Positions 47,701 to 59,660 of a DNA stretch of 64,000 nucleotides are shown one piece after another; within the stretch, counting starts at the first letter, position 1; every line of letters starts with the position of its first letter. Below the pieces are notes generated by a model. The model did not search any database and was not told the origin of the DNA. It saw only the letters and a list, made by a program, of their open reading frames with translations. The DNA comes from Narthecium ossifragum. Lineage: Eukaryota; Streptophyta; Magnoliopsida; Dioscoreales; Nartheciaceae. A program made the translations under genes and the position numbers. The stretch lies in the NCBI GenBank assembly GCA_963920575.1, contig OY986965.1:11546290-11610289 (forward strand), written 5' to 3'.

Positions 47701-47938
47701 CAGTGCCAACATCACTGCCACTTTCAGTATGTGTTCCACTGGAAAAATGTTCATAGTCATCATCTACATCTTCTTCAAGATCATTTTCTGCATCATGATA
47801 TCCATCGTTTTCTGGGATGTCATTATCAGTTGACTCATCGTCGTCAAAATCACCATCTTCGGATTCGGTATACAGATCAGATGATAATGCGCCATCGTGT
47901 GAAAGTTCCTCCTGCATACGCCTTCCATCACTTATGAG
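38704..47938 (-). CDS. REN1-like: RhoGAP gene exons 13-24: acidic, coiled-coil and C-terminal region
   Basis: Exon 13 is strongly acidic (SEDGDFDDDESTDND). Exon 14 (128 codons) is Ser/Thr-rich and ends KRPTVWGRTS. Exon 15 gives ARKNLSMESIDYSSEDE, a family hallmark. Exons 16-19 form the coiled coil (IAIQRLEMTKNDLQTKITKE, ASLERRKEALHERRVALEQD, LEEIAFAEADIINLKQKV). Exons 20-23 are low-complexity Ser/Gln/Lys sequence. Exon 24 closes with TLTKLTNRLNFLKERRVQLA. The tail probably directs vesicle or tip localisation, which is inference from the family. Confidence 0.88.
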
Positions 47939-50900
47939 CTAAACGACACTGAGAGAACTATAAGCAATATTGTGGTCAGGAAACTTACATCAAATATCTT
48001 CTCATACTCCTCTAGTAGAATAATAGCAATAGCTTGAGCATGGTTAGCGGCCGCAGCAGCTTGCATAAGCTGAATAGAACCATCTCCTCCCGTATGAAAA
48101 TCATCCGCAATCTCACAGTCACCAGCAAGAAGAGGACGAAGAAGTAATGGTGCCATACAAGCCGCAACAGCAGAAGGAGTCATCCGGTTCTCAGATTTGT
48201 GAGAAGCCACAATCCTCATCATCTTAAGAATCCTGGAAGAAAGAAGAAGAGTCACCTATGCAAGGATGAATTGTAGTCACAGTCTCAGAGTAACAATAGC
48301 AAAACAATATAGCTCTTGAGATTAAAAAACAAAATGGTCCTGGCCAGCCAAAGAATAATGGCAACAAGTAAAAATAGGCTAGAAACAAATGGATTAGTTC
48401 CAGGATGAAGGTCAGTGCAAAGCTCAAAAGGGACTAAATTTACATGCAATGGGTCTATTTAAGCGAGACAATTTTTAGAGCTTGGTTATCCTGAGAGCAC
48501 AAGCACATAAAAGTTACTGAATAGTACATCATTGATGAGCATAACTACAATGGAGCACTGGAGATTTGCAGATGTGATACCAGGGCTTAAAGTATAAAGA
48601 AACCAAAAAATGCACAAGGAAAAGCGATAGAGAAACGATCATCCAAAATACAGAAGGAGAAAATGGGAAAAATGGATGAAATCCTAATACATGAGAAGAG
48701 AGAGGACATTGAAGTGTCTGAACATGAGAGTTAGTAGTTTCGTATAAAGCTTTATTGCTATTTACAGCAAAGATGAACCTCTTGATCAATCAGGGTAAAA
48801 AGGAAGATAAGGAAACACAATCTATGTATATTCCAAAGAGAACATACCCCAAGCTTGTTTTCTACAGTAACATACCAGACATAATACTTTTTTGTCATGG
48901 GTTGTGAAGATCACTAAAAGGCTTACCTTTGTACTAAACGTCGATTGGGCTCAGGGAATGTTTCAGAAATTGCAGTTCGGATAGCATTTATTCTGGATGC
49001 CCGATCAGCTCCTATTGATAAAAACATATGTGAGCATATCCTAACATGCTTCAGTAGGATAATATGTGTACAAGACAAAAGCCATGAAACTCTTATGTTT
49101 ACCAACTTATGAGAGCTTTTTTCACGCCAAGCATGAATAGAAGTCTAGAATCTAGAAACCAATGATGCCTCTTCAACTCTGTTTGGGTTCAATAGAAACC
49201 CTTAAATAGTATCAAAATAAAACTATTGTCCCATATATGATATTCAGATTCTGTGTGTATATTGGATATTACCATATCTTAACATTCAACTGCTTAACGG
49301 AATAAATCTAAGCCTTTAGGACATATGTAAAGGTATGAACTTGGTCAGATAAATGACTTGCAAACCTCTATAGGCCTGCTTATTCGGAGCATGGGAGTAA
49401 ATAGTAACTGCTAGCACACACGATGGCATATTATTGGAAACTTTGGGGGCATCTTGCCCATCACTTATGTAGTTGCTAATGACTTGCAAAGACATGAATT
49501 TGCCTATCTCATTCTCACTTCTTCCCATATGATGAAGTCTCCATCTTCAACAAAAAAAATGGTGAACATTCTTCAGGCTCTTCCAGCGACACTTATTATC
49601 AACCCATGATTATCACTAAGACAATAGATCTCGAGAGAAGCAACCTCCATAAAGTAGTAAAAGGAGAATGATCACTAGCATATACAAGCGACATAAAATA
49701 TAGACCTGAATATCCACCTGATAAGACAGAAGTTAAACTTGTTGTTTCCATGCAAATAGCACAATCGTCCTAACAGTGATCTCAGACTAATGGGGGGCTA
49801 CTTCTGGACAAGATGCTAACAATAGAGCTAGACAAATCCATCTGGAGTGTAAGACATTTATTTTAAACTACATAGAAATAACTAAGCATATTATCCATGT
49901 ACAAAGCAATTAAATAGCATTTGAAGCTCCCTGTACTTCAGAAAAGCTCAATGCCCAGGAAATCTTTTGTTTCAAGTGACCAGCCACCAGCAACATTTGT
50001 CATGTAGGCATTTTAACCTTCTAACTGAGTTGCCGCAGTTAAAATTCTTGAGGATGAATGAAATATACTGTTCAACATACAAAAAACAAGAGATGCAGCA
50101 ACTATGACATAGAAGTAGATGCATAGAAAGCCACTGGCACCTAGCTGTGTCCAGCATAGGCAAGCTGCTGAGCAATGGAGCTATATTTCATTTTACATCA
50201 TGCCATCCAGCATCATCTTCTAGAAACTGTACAAGTCTTCAAACTAATATTTGTTACTTCGCTGGAGATTATTTATGTTTCCCTCCTTATCTTATGCACT
50301 CCACTTGCTTTATCTTATAAGACATATATTAGCTGAAATCAAAAAGCACAAACATCTACAAAGAGATGCAAAAGAAATGACATGAAATGGAAAAACATAT
50401 TAATAGGCTATCATGGCCTTGCACCAATATACTGATAAACTCAACGATAACACGTTTATGAACTGTAAGGACTCTATTGCTACCACTTCACAAGGGATAT
50501 GCATAGATCTGCTGCTATAAAACTTACTGTATGCCTCCACCAAGGCCGTACAGCATGATGCAGGAACTGGAGATGATGGCATCTCTCGAAGCACATGCTG
50601 TATACAAGAGAGGAATAAAGAACTATTGTAGCTAAGTAGGATTAAGAGCACAAAATGATTATATTGAAGCTAGTGCCTGACATGTAATTGGCAAGAAAAT
50701 ACCTTTATACAATCCCCAACAACATGAGCATCCTCATCTGCAGAGAACTCGTTTCTTCCTGGAAATATTCAAACAGTCCATTTAAAGTTGATTCTAATCG
50801 GATCTCTACCCCCTCTCGGAAGAGATTGGATGTAGAACTAAGATCTGTAAGTCATTATACTAATTTGCTCTTGAAGTAGAACGGGGAGACTATGCGACTG

Positions 50901-53900
50901 GAGAACAGAAGAACTTCCTCTACCAAATGTCAAAGATATAGCACTGATCAGCAAAAATTAAATGAAAAATAAAACGAGGAGCGCGAACAAACCTTGCTCA
51001 TATTCTTGTACCCTGCGTTCTACCTCTTCAACATCAGCAGACTGCCGCAAAATACCTTCAACTTTGACTCCTATACAACAAATTCTGCAGTGAATCCCAT
51101 AACCTGAGAGCTCCTTGAATTTAGGAAATCAACACTTACAACAAGATATCCCTTCACTAACATCTCTTCATATATATATCTAGCAAATACCCTTCTTATT
51201 TTGAAGTTTAGGTTTAGAACCATCCCTCCAAGTGCTGTGAACCGGTATAAGACCATGCACATCTAGTGTCAGCAAGGACTGTGCTAATATTGAAAGTACC
51301 GTGCTGATGTGTTTGCCAGCAGCACTCAACAGTCAAAACCATGTCCATTAGGCTGGCGCGTGCCAGCAGCACTTGAAATTCTATTCGCCATGGCGAGTAC
51401 CAGCGGCATGTAAATGATAAAACCGTGTCCAATCGAGTGGCGGGTGCTGCCAGCACTTAAACCATGTTTAGGACAAATTGAAGATGACAAAGTTCTTTAG
51501 AACATTCTCAGTCATAGCCTAGTCTTCAAATTCATGGATTAGGTTTTCGGTCTTTAATGAGATCATCCTAGAACAGTTTACAGGAATATAAACTTGGTCA
51601 TAAAAAGCCGAGCACATTACCCGTCTCCGACACGTATGAGGTACTAACATCCTTAGTCTATCAATAATTTTCTGCACTTAATAGGGCTATCCATGGCAAT
51701 AAATGTACCTCATCCAACAGCATAGTTAATTAGAACATTCTCAATCATAGTCGTCTTCGGCTGCATGAATCAGGTTTTCGGTCTTTAACAAGATCATCTT
51801 GAATCAGTTTACAGGAATATAAGCACGATCCAAGAAACCCAAGCCCATTATTCGTCTCCTATACGTATGAGGTACTAAAGATCTTAGTTTATCAAAAAGT
51901 TTTCTCCATTTTATAGGGCTATATCATCTTGAATCGGTTTACAGAAATATAAGCACGATCATAGAAACCCAAGCCCATTTTCTCTCACATACGTATGAGG
52001 TACTAAAGTCCTTAGTTTATCGAAAAGTTTTCTCCACTTTATAGGGCTATAAATGGAGAATAATGTACCTCATTCAAGTGACGGCTTCCTTTCTTTTCTC
52101 TTTAGTTAAATATCTCTTTTTAACTTTGAGAAAGTGATATAAAGCTGTTCCAACTTCTATATTTAGAAAGGTTTCATTAATAACCACAAAGGATATTAGC
52201 TATTCCAACTTCTATATTCAGAGATTTCATTCAAAACCACGCAAAAAATGACGTGAGCACGAAGTATCCACCTGAGAAAGGCTAAAAAAGGGATTATGCT
52301 CTATCAAGACATGATTTAAAACTTAAGAGGTAGATGTACCATGTTGTTCAATGTATCTGAAGGCCTTCTCCAAGAAAGATGGACTCCCATCTATATCCTC
52401 AAGAGCTAGTAAAATAGGCCTCCCAACAACTAAGGACTTCACCGGTCGCCTATCCCTCCCTGCTAAAAGGAGAAATAGCTAGAGCTTAACGAGAAGAACC
52501 CTTAATAAGTTGTGATTGTCCTATCAGAAGAGACTGATATATGTTGTCAAAAAAAAAAAAATTGTGGAGGGGGAGAAGCAAGAAAATATACATTGTTCAA
52601 ATGAAGATTCAACAGAGTCAACTAGATCATGGCGGAATATTCCATTCTGCCCCATAGCAAGCACTGGACTAGGTGCTTGAGCCAAAGCATTTTCTAGAGC
52701 AGTCTTCCATTCCAGCAAATCCTCTGATGTTTCTGCCTGTTTGCAAAAGTTATTGCAAAAAACCACGAAAGAGTTTGACGAAGAGCTAAATAAAATAGAA
52801 ATACAAACCCGACCTTCAGAGTAATGGCTCTCCCATCCCGGCCATTAGGAAAGAGCACTGTCAAGAGTTTTTTATCTGCTCTTACAACAACACTGAGGAA
52901 TTTATATACATAAGTTTATACCTTGAACACTAGAACATTTATTCTATTTGAGCAGGATGAGGAAAGCAAACACAACGACAACCCATTGTAACAACCCACC
53001 TTCCTGAGTTGTTCAGGTCAATACCACCAAGGGTAAGATTTGGTTCAGTCCCTTTTGGAGGGGGGACATTCTGAGAATAAACAAAGGCACACATTAAAGC
53101 TAAGTACAACTCGTATACGATCCATAATATTTGAACCAATAACAGTAACAAAGAAAACGGTTTTATACAGAAAGGCCAATGAGACCAAACTTACAATTAT
53201 TCAGTACAGCTTCATAAACACTTTGTAAGAAGGTGATTCAAGTTATTGGCACAATTTCAGGCAAATGATACAACAAAAAAATACATGGACAGGTGGAAAA
53301 GACAACTTACAAGGGAGTCTAAAGTACGAGAAATGGGAATATCAGAGGAAACTGAATTAATTAGTTCAACCGAACATCTTGAGAATAAGGAAACGTGTAT
53401 GATTCAAGGTTGATGAAAATAGAGCCAAGCAAAAAGGTGACCCGTAATGATTAGGGTCTTTTTGGGGCTTGTAACGCCCTCGCCCCTCCCACATAATACT
53501 ATCTGCTTTTGGCTCATCTGTAGAAACGGGAACACTTCTCAGTAAGTCACCCATCCCGGGACCGCTCAAGGCAAGCATGATTAACCTGAAGTTTTCTGGT
53601 GAAATCACTACCATCACGGCTTTAAAACACGTGTTATAGAAGACGATTAATATACATATAGATATGCCCCCGATCTAGACCCAAGCGTTGTGGAATTGCT
53701 TGCTCAGCCATCCGACTCAACCAAACGCCCCCAAGGCGAATACCACCGTCAAGATATCATATCCACACAATCCACCCACTTAGGGGATCCTCACAGGGCT
53801 AAGGTTAAGAGTCATAGGAAAACAACTTTTTAGATCCATAGGATAAACTGATGATAGTAGTGATTAAAAAAATAAAGCAACAATGTCAACCACGCAAAAA

Positions 53901-56900
53901 TGTGGCTTCAAGCCAAAAACAAATTACAACAAGAATTATTTTGCTTGTGTAGATAGTAGAAGAGAGAAACTCTGCACATGCCCTCGTTGATCGATAACAT
54001 GTCACATAACACTATAATGGGTAGTTTCAGTCCAAGCCAAAACGAAGTCCTCAACAGGTCTTGCTTTTAAGATATCTTGACCAGATTTACAAAGTGATTA
54101 CCGGTAATGAGTTGTTGATGGAAAGTCAAAAAAGAACTAAAATTAGCTTTAAAAAGAACTTCGCCACAAGCAACTCTAGCATTGAGGTGTATCAATGAAT
54201 AATTTGGCCTCTTTAAAGTTTTGGATTGAAGGATTCAAAGATCTCAAATCATAACAAGATGTTGATAAGTGGAACCATATCATAACTGCATTTATAAGAT
54301 GCAAGAAAACTTTGACGTTATTACCATATGCTTGTTTATGTTTTTTCAAAGGCTAAAAACCAAATATGTCCTACCTCAAGTCTTCTTGGTGGTATTACCG
54401 CCTAGGCATGCTCAAAACTTACAAATTTGGTGTTAGACATGGTCTCTACCTTCTTAAGAACATGAATTACGTCCAACTGGTCCTACAATGCATGTCTTCG
54501 AGCATCGTATGAGATTACCCTCACTCCATGGGATACGGAAATGGATATTAAGAGGCTTTCAGGCCCTGGACGACAAAATCTCTCTTAGGCTGAAGTAGAA
54601 AGGAGCAAAGAAGAAGCTTATTCAAAGAGAGCCTTGAGAGAGAAGAAATCTCAAAGCAAATACAACGGAATAGGACCGCAATATACAAGGAAGCAAACTG
54701 ATTGGATCTTTAGTGTCCTTTGAGACCAATGCAGGAGCAAGTTCCATTATTAGAAGGGTTCAAATTTGAATCTCAAGTTTTGAATTTAAATAATAATTTA
54801 GATTTCAAATTTTAACTAGAATGCGATTCAGACTTCAATTATTGAATCTGAATTCGATATCAGATTTGATTTTTTGAATTAAATTCCAATTCAGATTTGA
54901 ATTCGAGTTCGGATTTGATCTTGTAAGTGATTAGGCTTTGATTTTTGAATTATTTTTTCTCTTTGATTAGTCTCTTGTATAGGCTATAAATAAGGGATTG
55001 TATGCTCATTATGGACTAGAATTTGATTTTTAAATTAGGTTTGCTATAATGATTGACCCTCTTCTATAGGCAATAAATAAGGGATTGTATGCTTATTATA
55101 GTTTTGTTCTTCCCCTTTGGGTAGTAATACCCGAGGTTCCCCTTGGCGGTGATATCTAGGGTTGGCGGAGGACCTACAAGGTGGTGATTCTTGGAGTTCA
55201 TCCGATAGCCGAGGCAGATAGTTTCACATGACATATTGGAGTGCACAGAAAAAAAATGGAGATATTTAACATCCTTTGAGGTGAGTGGTTCCACATGATC
55301 ATTGCTTAATATTCACAAAAAATGGGTGAATATTTAGTGTTTTAAAAGGTGAAATATTCCTCGTAATGCACTGGAGAATGCCCAAGAGAATCTTAGATTG
55401 TTTAGCACCCTTTTAGGAAGGTGGTTCTACTCTACCTGATCCACTGAAACGCCAAAGAAAAACATGGGGATATTTGGCATCCTTCAAGGCGGGTGATTTC
55501 ACATAACTGTTTAGTGCCTTCAAGGCGGGAAGTTGTACTTATAGTTGTAGGAGAATGCTAAAGAATAAATAGAGGTAGCATATTTGAGGCAAGACCGTTA
55601 GTGTGTGTGCCTGTAATCCCTATATGAGAGCCCCGTGGTGAGAGATACTCCAGTTTGTAGAGACATGTTAGAAATATTAGGCATAAGATGGGTTCCATAC
55701 ATATTTCTTAATGGAGTTTTGGCTCGCTACCGTTTGGTCTACATGTTGGAGGTGATCAGCTGGCATGAGATATCTGCCCAAAGCCGAAGCTGCCATGAAT
55801 TGTGAGGAGATTTTGTTGTGATTTTTTTGTTGGAAGATAAACTGTGTTTGGAGAGATTCGCACGTATACCCTATTATATTAGGCCACTCTAAATTTTGGA
55901 GATTAATATATCTACCCGAGGGGCTCTTATCTATAAAGTGTACCTTTCCAGATATACAATTTTCTTGGTTTTCATTCATGCACCAGAGGAAACAATTTCC
56001 AAAAAAAATCCAAGATTATTTAATTCTTTAAATGTCAGAAAACATTGGGATAGGCTATGCCACTCGACCGTTGTGGTTCAGCATTTGCATCACATACGAA
56101 CACTGGTTTTTCATTATGTCACTTACTTGGGAGTCTGTCTAACACTGATTTCTAGCCCTTAGTTTATCTACGCTGGTCTCATCTCTTCCGAAGCCAATGC
56201 CACTGCCCTCTCTCCTCCCCAAAGCCAGCTCTTCCCTTATTCTCTAGTCTCCCTACTACCAACCCAAAGCCAACAAATACTCTCCTACCTGCTGCCTCCC
56301 CCCTTTTCGATATCGACTCTCTCTATCTCTTTATTATCTGCTCCATGCCTTCGGCATGAAGGGTCTGCTTGCCGAGTATCAGCACTGATTGTGCTGAAGG
56401 TATGAATTGTGCCATCGGATTACCAATATGACACAAGCCAAAGGGACACAATCTTTGATGTGAAGAAAATCCTCATAAGGGAGATGCTACTATTAATGAA
56501 AACCACATGTGGGGCTTTTATGCATGTGAGCATATATGCATGTGAGAGTGTGTTTTAGGGGCATCAACATGATCTGATTACTGTCAATTTCTATGCTTCG
56601 GATATTCAAAGACTTAAATTCAGAAAGGTTAATGATTTAATTCATATAGACGAATGCCATCAATACAAGCGGTTTGTTTCCTTCCCCTTGTTAAATCCTC
56701 TCGGAACTTTCTTTCAGGTAACCATTTGCAACATACGTATAGGGCTGTTATAGGTAAATGTATTACTAGATTGATAATCTTTGTATACTGTGACCTTAGA
56801 TAAGCTACTTCTAATTGTTAATATACCCGCACCTAAGCGTTGGCAGAATGAGGAAAGCAAGTACAATACTCACAGGGTCGCTTCTGAAAAAAACCAAAGA

Positions 56901-58060
56901 CATGCGCGTAAGGATGAACCATCGTTTTTTCCATGATGTCCATCCAATACCTGCAAGTTAAATCAGATATGGTAGAATTCTAGGTCATATGGAGAGCATT
57001 CGATACACATATTCCTTGATAGGCAGCTACACAAGTATATGGCTGAATTGCTAAGGTCATGAATCATGATACTTTTTTAATAGAACGAATTACTTGTAAA
57101 TTCAGGCAGCAGACCTGAGATTTCATTCGGAAAAGTTGACATCAAACAAGGAGGTAACTGTTGGATTGATAAAACAGGTCATAATTTTTTGAACCATGCT
57201 GGAAGTTTTTTATGCCATCACATAACAATAGATCCTAGCACCACTAAATCAACAGGAAAGTATCTTTATTCTTAAACAATTGCAGCGAGCATACCTTTAG
57301 ATGATATGAAAAGTGCACCACTCTTAAAAACCTGCACAGTTTCAGAACTATCAGCATAAAAATCTTTACAAAGAAAATTCAGAACTTCATGGATCCCAAA
57401 GTTAGAAAAAGAAGCAAGAGTACATTATAAAACCCAATATATATGAACAAACCACGGTAAAAGCAAAAAATGCTGATACTTTAAACAATGATTAAAGCAC
57501 TGTACAGCAAAACGTGCATCTGAGAACCTCTCAAAATACTAATAGGTTCACAATTCATGCACCATTCCTAAACTTATGCAACATTTTCAGACGCAATCCA
57601 ACTTATGCAAGATTTGTGATGAGAGCAAGTGGTGTAAAAAAATTAACATCTAAACCCTAAAGGAAGTAAGAGAAAGCAGATGAATGATGGAACTTTAGGT
57701 GTCACTAAATGGCAAAAGCACATAAATGTACAGCTGGACTGCAATTATTAGACAACCTCACACATTGTACACTAAACAAACCAAATGAAATCCATTTGAA
57801 GACATGAAACAGGTTACCCAAGCAAACATATTCTATTTGGCATATCTAAATCTTGTATGCACAATTAAGAGGAACACAGATGTTAGTGATACCAGAAGTA
57901 ATTACCCCCACAGTAGTGCTCATACCTGACAATTAGGGCACTTATTGCATTGTTTCTCGGGGTTGTCATTTGTCCTTGCAGTCGAGATACTTTTGTCCCC
58001 CTCGCTGCATCGGCAATTTTTGCATTGTATTGCATTTTCATTGGTATTAGAAGAAGCCAT
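38704..58060 (-). CDS. REN1-like: PH-RhoGAP of the REN1/PHGAP family (ROP GTPase-activating protein)
   Basis: Spliced model, 24 coding exons, 1,106 aa: 58060-57926, 57331-57295, 56950-56874, 53070-53000, 52892-52814, 52736-52592, 52459-52340, 51070-50993, 50758-50703, 50597-50528, 49011-48927, 48232-47989, 47938-47684, 46727-46344, 46267-46218, 44987-44927, 44826-44743, 42536-42420, 42334-42171, 40711-40642, 40070-39857, 39749-39568, 39426-39049, 38868-38704 (TGA). Junctions were placed by frame and by GT-AG. One (intron 21) needs GC-AG. Order: Cys-rich N-terminus, PH domain (about 46-150), RhoGAP (about 189-395, arginine finger R230 in GILRQS), acidic stretch (about 410-465), coiled coil (about 629-772), Ser-rich tail, final helix LTNRLNFLKERR. 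Family members switch off ROP1-type GTPases and keep their activity focused at polar tips such as the pollen tube. No broken exon was found, so the gene is probably functional. At 1,106 aa it is longer than the ~850-930 aa typical of the family. Confidence 0.93.
40146..40345. mobile_element. 200-bp Tourist-like MITE in intron 20
   Basis: The termini GGGTCCGTTTGG and CCAAACGGACCC are perfect 12-bp inverted repeats, flanked by TAA on both sides (40143-40145, 40346-40348). The interior is built of GGATTCCGGATTC-like palindromes. A TAA duplication and these ends fit PIF/Harbinger (Tourist). It lies 75 bp upstream of exon 21 in the gene's sense. Confidence 0.9.
41170..41350. mobile_element. Palindromic GC-rich MITE in intron 19
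   Basis: Left CATGGATTGCCGTCCCGG and, inverted, right CATGGATTTCCGTGTCCG form the ends. Inner parts also pair (GGCACG...CCGTGCC). It shares its ends with the element at 45357-45981. Confidence 0.7.
42537..44742. other. RhoGAP intron 17 (2.2 kb)
   Basis: It separates two coiled-coil exons. It is mostly AT-rich. At 44360-44560 a GC-richer stretch with CGGCACAAAC words may be a decayed element. No exon was found. Confidence 0.5.
45357..45981. mobile_element. CATGGATT-ended palindromic element in intron 15
   Basis: The left end is CATGGATTTCCAAACCG and the right end, inverted, is CATGGATTGCCGTCCCGG. Near both ends lie runs of ACCGGCCGGTAC-type palindromes (45375-45525, 45895-45950). It is probably the same family as 41170-41350 with AT-rich cargo in the middle. 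Confidence 0.65.
47989..52459 (-). CDS. REN1-like: RhoGAP gene exons 7-12: catalytic GAP domain
   Basis: Exon 7 encodes WRDRRPVKSLVVGRPILLAL, the lead-in typical of the family. Exon 8 has the arginine finger (VEGILRQSADVEEVERRV), whose Arg completes the GTPase active site. Exons 9-11 give DAHVVGDCIK, HVLREMPSSPVPASCC and FPEPNRRLVQR. Exon 12 (82 codons) gives KSENRMTPSAVAACMAPLLL with the conserved Asn and the end of the domain. All residues expected for GAP activity are present. Confidence 0.92.
51236..51475. repeat. Short dispersed repeat in intron 7
   Basis: Two internal copies of ACCRTGTCCAWT...GTGSCRGGTGC...CCAGCACTT occur, at about 51340 and 51420, together with GTGCTGATGTGTTTGCCAGC. 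It is likely a small non-autonomous element with unclear ends. Confidence 0.5.
51501..52075. repeat. Three-copy tandem repeat in intron 7
   Basis: Copies start at about 51501 (AGAACATTCTCAGTCATAG), 51731 (AGAACATTCTCAATCATAG) and 51924 (ATCATCTTGAATCGGTTTAC, lacking the left part). All contain TACGTATGAGGTACTAA and TTATAGGGCTAT. Divergence is modest, so the duplication is not ancient. It lies between RhoGAP exons 7 and 8. Confidence 0.85.
52592..58060 (-). CDS. REN1-like: RhoGAP gene exons 1-6: N-terminus and PH domain
   Basis: Exon 1 (45 codons) starts at MASSNTNEN and carries two Cys clusters (CKNCRC and CNKCPNC) that could bind zinc. Its acceptor (GGACAG) abuts the ATG. Exons 2-3 give VFKSGALFISSKG and GWTSWKKRWFIL, the PH-domain start and its basic phosphoinositide-binding face. 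Exons 4-5 give EPNLTLGGIDLNNSG and LLTVLFPNGRDGRAITLK. Exon 6 gives EDLLEWKTALENALAQAP, the PH C-terminal helix. Intron 3 (53071-56873) is 3.8 kb and full of repeats. Confidence 0.9.
53471..53640 (-). mobile_element. Cassandra-like TRIM LTR remnant with 5S rRNA-like sequence
   Basis: On the minus strand about 80 bp (53535-53615) aligns to plant 5S rRNA, including AGGTTAATCATGCTTG and GGATGGGTGAC, the region of the internal RNA polymerase III promoter. It is followed by GGGCGAGGGCGTTACA, as at the end of Cassandra LTRs. Cassandra TRIMs are known for carrying 5S sequence in their LTRs. The 5' part is degraded, and the limits (possibly out to about 53790) are uncertain. It lies in intron 3 of the RhoGAP gene. 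Confidence 0.65.
53641..56873. repeat. Repeat-rich remainder of RhoGAP intron 3
   Basis: From 54780 to 54930 there is a TTCAGATTTGAATT-type AT-rich repeat. At about 54985 and 55067 a ~90-bp segment containing AATAAGGGATTGTATGC is duplicated. From 55100 to 55640 GGTG-ATTTCACATGA-like blocks recur and resemble an LTR on the plus strand, but without clear ends. From 55650 to 56870 I see nothing identifiable. Confidence 0.5.
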
Positions 58061-59209
58061 CTGTCCATATATGTGTGTTTAATGCTCTTTCAAAAACATA
58101 TGGAGGCTAGGTGACAAATTACAAAAAGCTTTACATGAGCTATTTATAATATATAGAATTTGTGAGCCAAAAACTAAAGAACCTTCTAGGCAAGGAAAAG
58201 CTTAGTCTTGCACACGTCTGAAGCCGAATGAGTCAATGAAGAAGCCCTACCATTTGATGCAATATATAGCAAACGAAGAGAAAGATGTCACTAGTAGCCA
58301 TCACCATTCCACACACATATTTTACTGTTCAAATTTCTCACTATCAGGCTAAGCTGCATTATATGCAATACAAGATTTGATGACAGTCTAGATGGGTGTG
58401 ATAGGGCAACTTAGCTTCGTAAAAGGATAAGAATACACTGCTTGCACAAAGGGCTAAACTCTTGACATAAGACTCACTGTGTGATAAGAGAATTCATAAA
58501 TAGACCATAAGTGGAAGATAATTTAGAATATCCTTGATTCGTTGGTGATAACTGCCCATGCATAAAAACAGCCTTAGTCTGGGAGAAACTTCTAATGTTT
58601 TTTAACCTTCATTTATTACAAAAACTATGATTCTCTCTGGGTAGTGGCAGCCATTTGCCACCAGCTATCCCCAACAACAGTTGCATGCATATAGCAGTCA
58701 CAGATATCAACACATCCAGCAAGCAACGGTTAATCGGTCAAGAGACCTTTTGTGGATCGTGTTATGTATGATGTCCAACATCATGGGCATCCCAACCAAA
58801 GTCATCTTGAGCAATCACGTAAAACCAACACAAGAACAGAACAATGCACTAGTAATGGGCAGAAATCAGCTCATGACTCCATTATCAACTTCTTCCACAT
58901 GGCATTACAGCAACTTGGAAAGAGCGAAGGAAGTCATCTACGTACCGCCGATCAAAATGGTGCCATTATGCATTTCTCCGTCATTAACTCTCTTTTAGAA
59001 CAATTTACACCGAAATCAAGAACTCGCATTGGAAACACAGACTAATGAAACTATATCACCTCGAGAAGAAAAACCCCCCTCAAACGCCACATCCCACCAA
59101 TGCGACCATGAAAACACAAATATACAACATCGCAAACAGCCTCATTCCAAATAAAACTCCAAGAACATTCAAAACTGCAAATGTAGGCGAGGTGGAAGGG
59201 AGACAGCAC
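58061..59209. other. Intron in the RhoGAP 5' UTR
   Basis: It runs between the leader exon donor CCCAG|GTGCTG (59210/59209) and the acceptor next to the ATG. No other gene is supported; plus-strand ORFs here are short and unlike known proteins. Confidence 0.6.
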
Positions 59210-59475
59210 CTGGGATCATCTCAGAGACGCTACTCCCCACCCGATCCGCGAGCCTCGGCCATCAAAGGGGCATTCGGAAGATCTAAGGCTCCCAAAGCTT
59301 CTTCCAGGAACCGGTCGCAGTCCGGATCTTTTCTCCGCCAAAAGGGAGGCAGCCCGCACCTTGGAAATCTCCACCTCCACCTCCTCCTCCTCCTCTCTCT
59401 CTCTCTCTCTCCCTGTCTCTCTGTCGATGGGTGTCTCTCACAGGCGCCTTCCTCGCTCCGCGCTTCTCTACGGGC
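59210..59475 (-). other. REN1-like: 5' UTR exon of the RhoGAP gene
   Basis: GC-rich leader sequence ends in GATGATCCCAG|GTGCTG. It holds a GA microsatellite on the minus strand (59395-59411 as CT on the plus strand) and GGAGGAGGAGG tracts, common in plant 5' leaders. The transcription start was not located, so the right border is approximate. Confidence 0.55.
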
Positions 59476-59660
59476 CGCAGCTCTCTCTCGGTCTTAATGG
59501 CCGTGGGATGACGTGGCGCGTGTCATCTGACGGCAGATGTGTGGGGCCCCCCACGGGGTCAGATAAGGGTGGGGCCTATTGTCAGACCGGTTTGGCACGG
59601 CTCGGGCGTCATGCCGCCATTAGTTTCCATGTCACATACCCGGTTTGATTCTGTTAAAAA
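59476..59660 (-). promoter_or_regulatory. Probable promoter-proximal region of the RhoGAP gene
   Basis: It is GC-rich DNA directly upstream of the leader. GATGACGTGGCGCG at about 59507 holds an ACGT core (G-box/ABRE-like) that bZIP factors can bind. No clear TATA box was seen. Confidence 0.4.

Noticed and set aside
53535..53615. A functional 5S rRNA gene
   Set aside because: Only part of 5S aligns and many bases differ. LTR-like flanks favour a Cassandra remnant.
59045..59648. Plus-strand ORFs of 95-150 codons
   Set aside because: They overlap the minus-strand RhoGAP leader exon and its CT microsatellite, and are Ser/Leu-rich with no recognisable domain.
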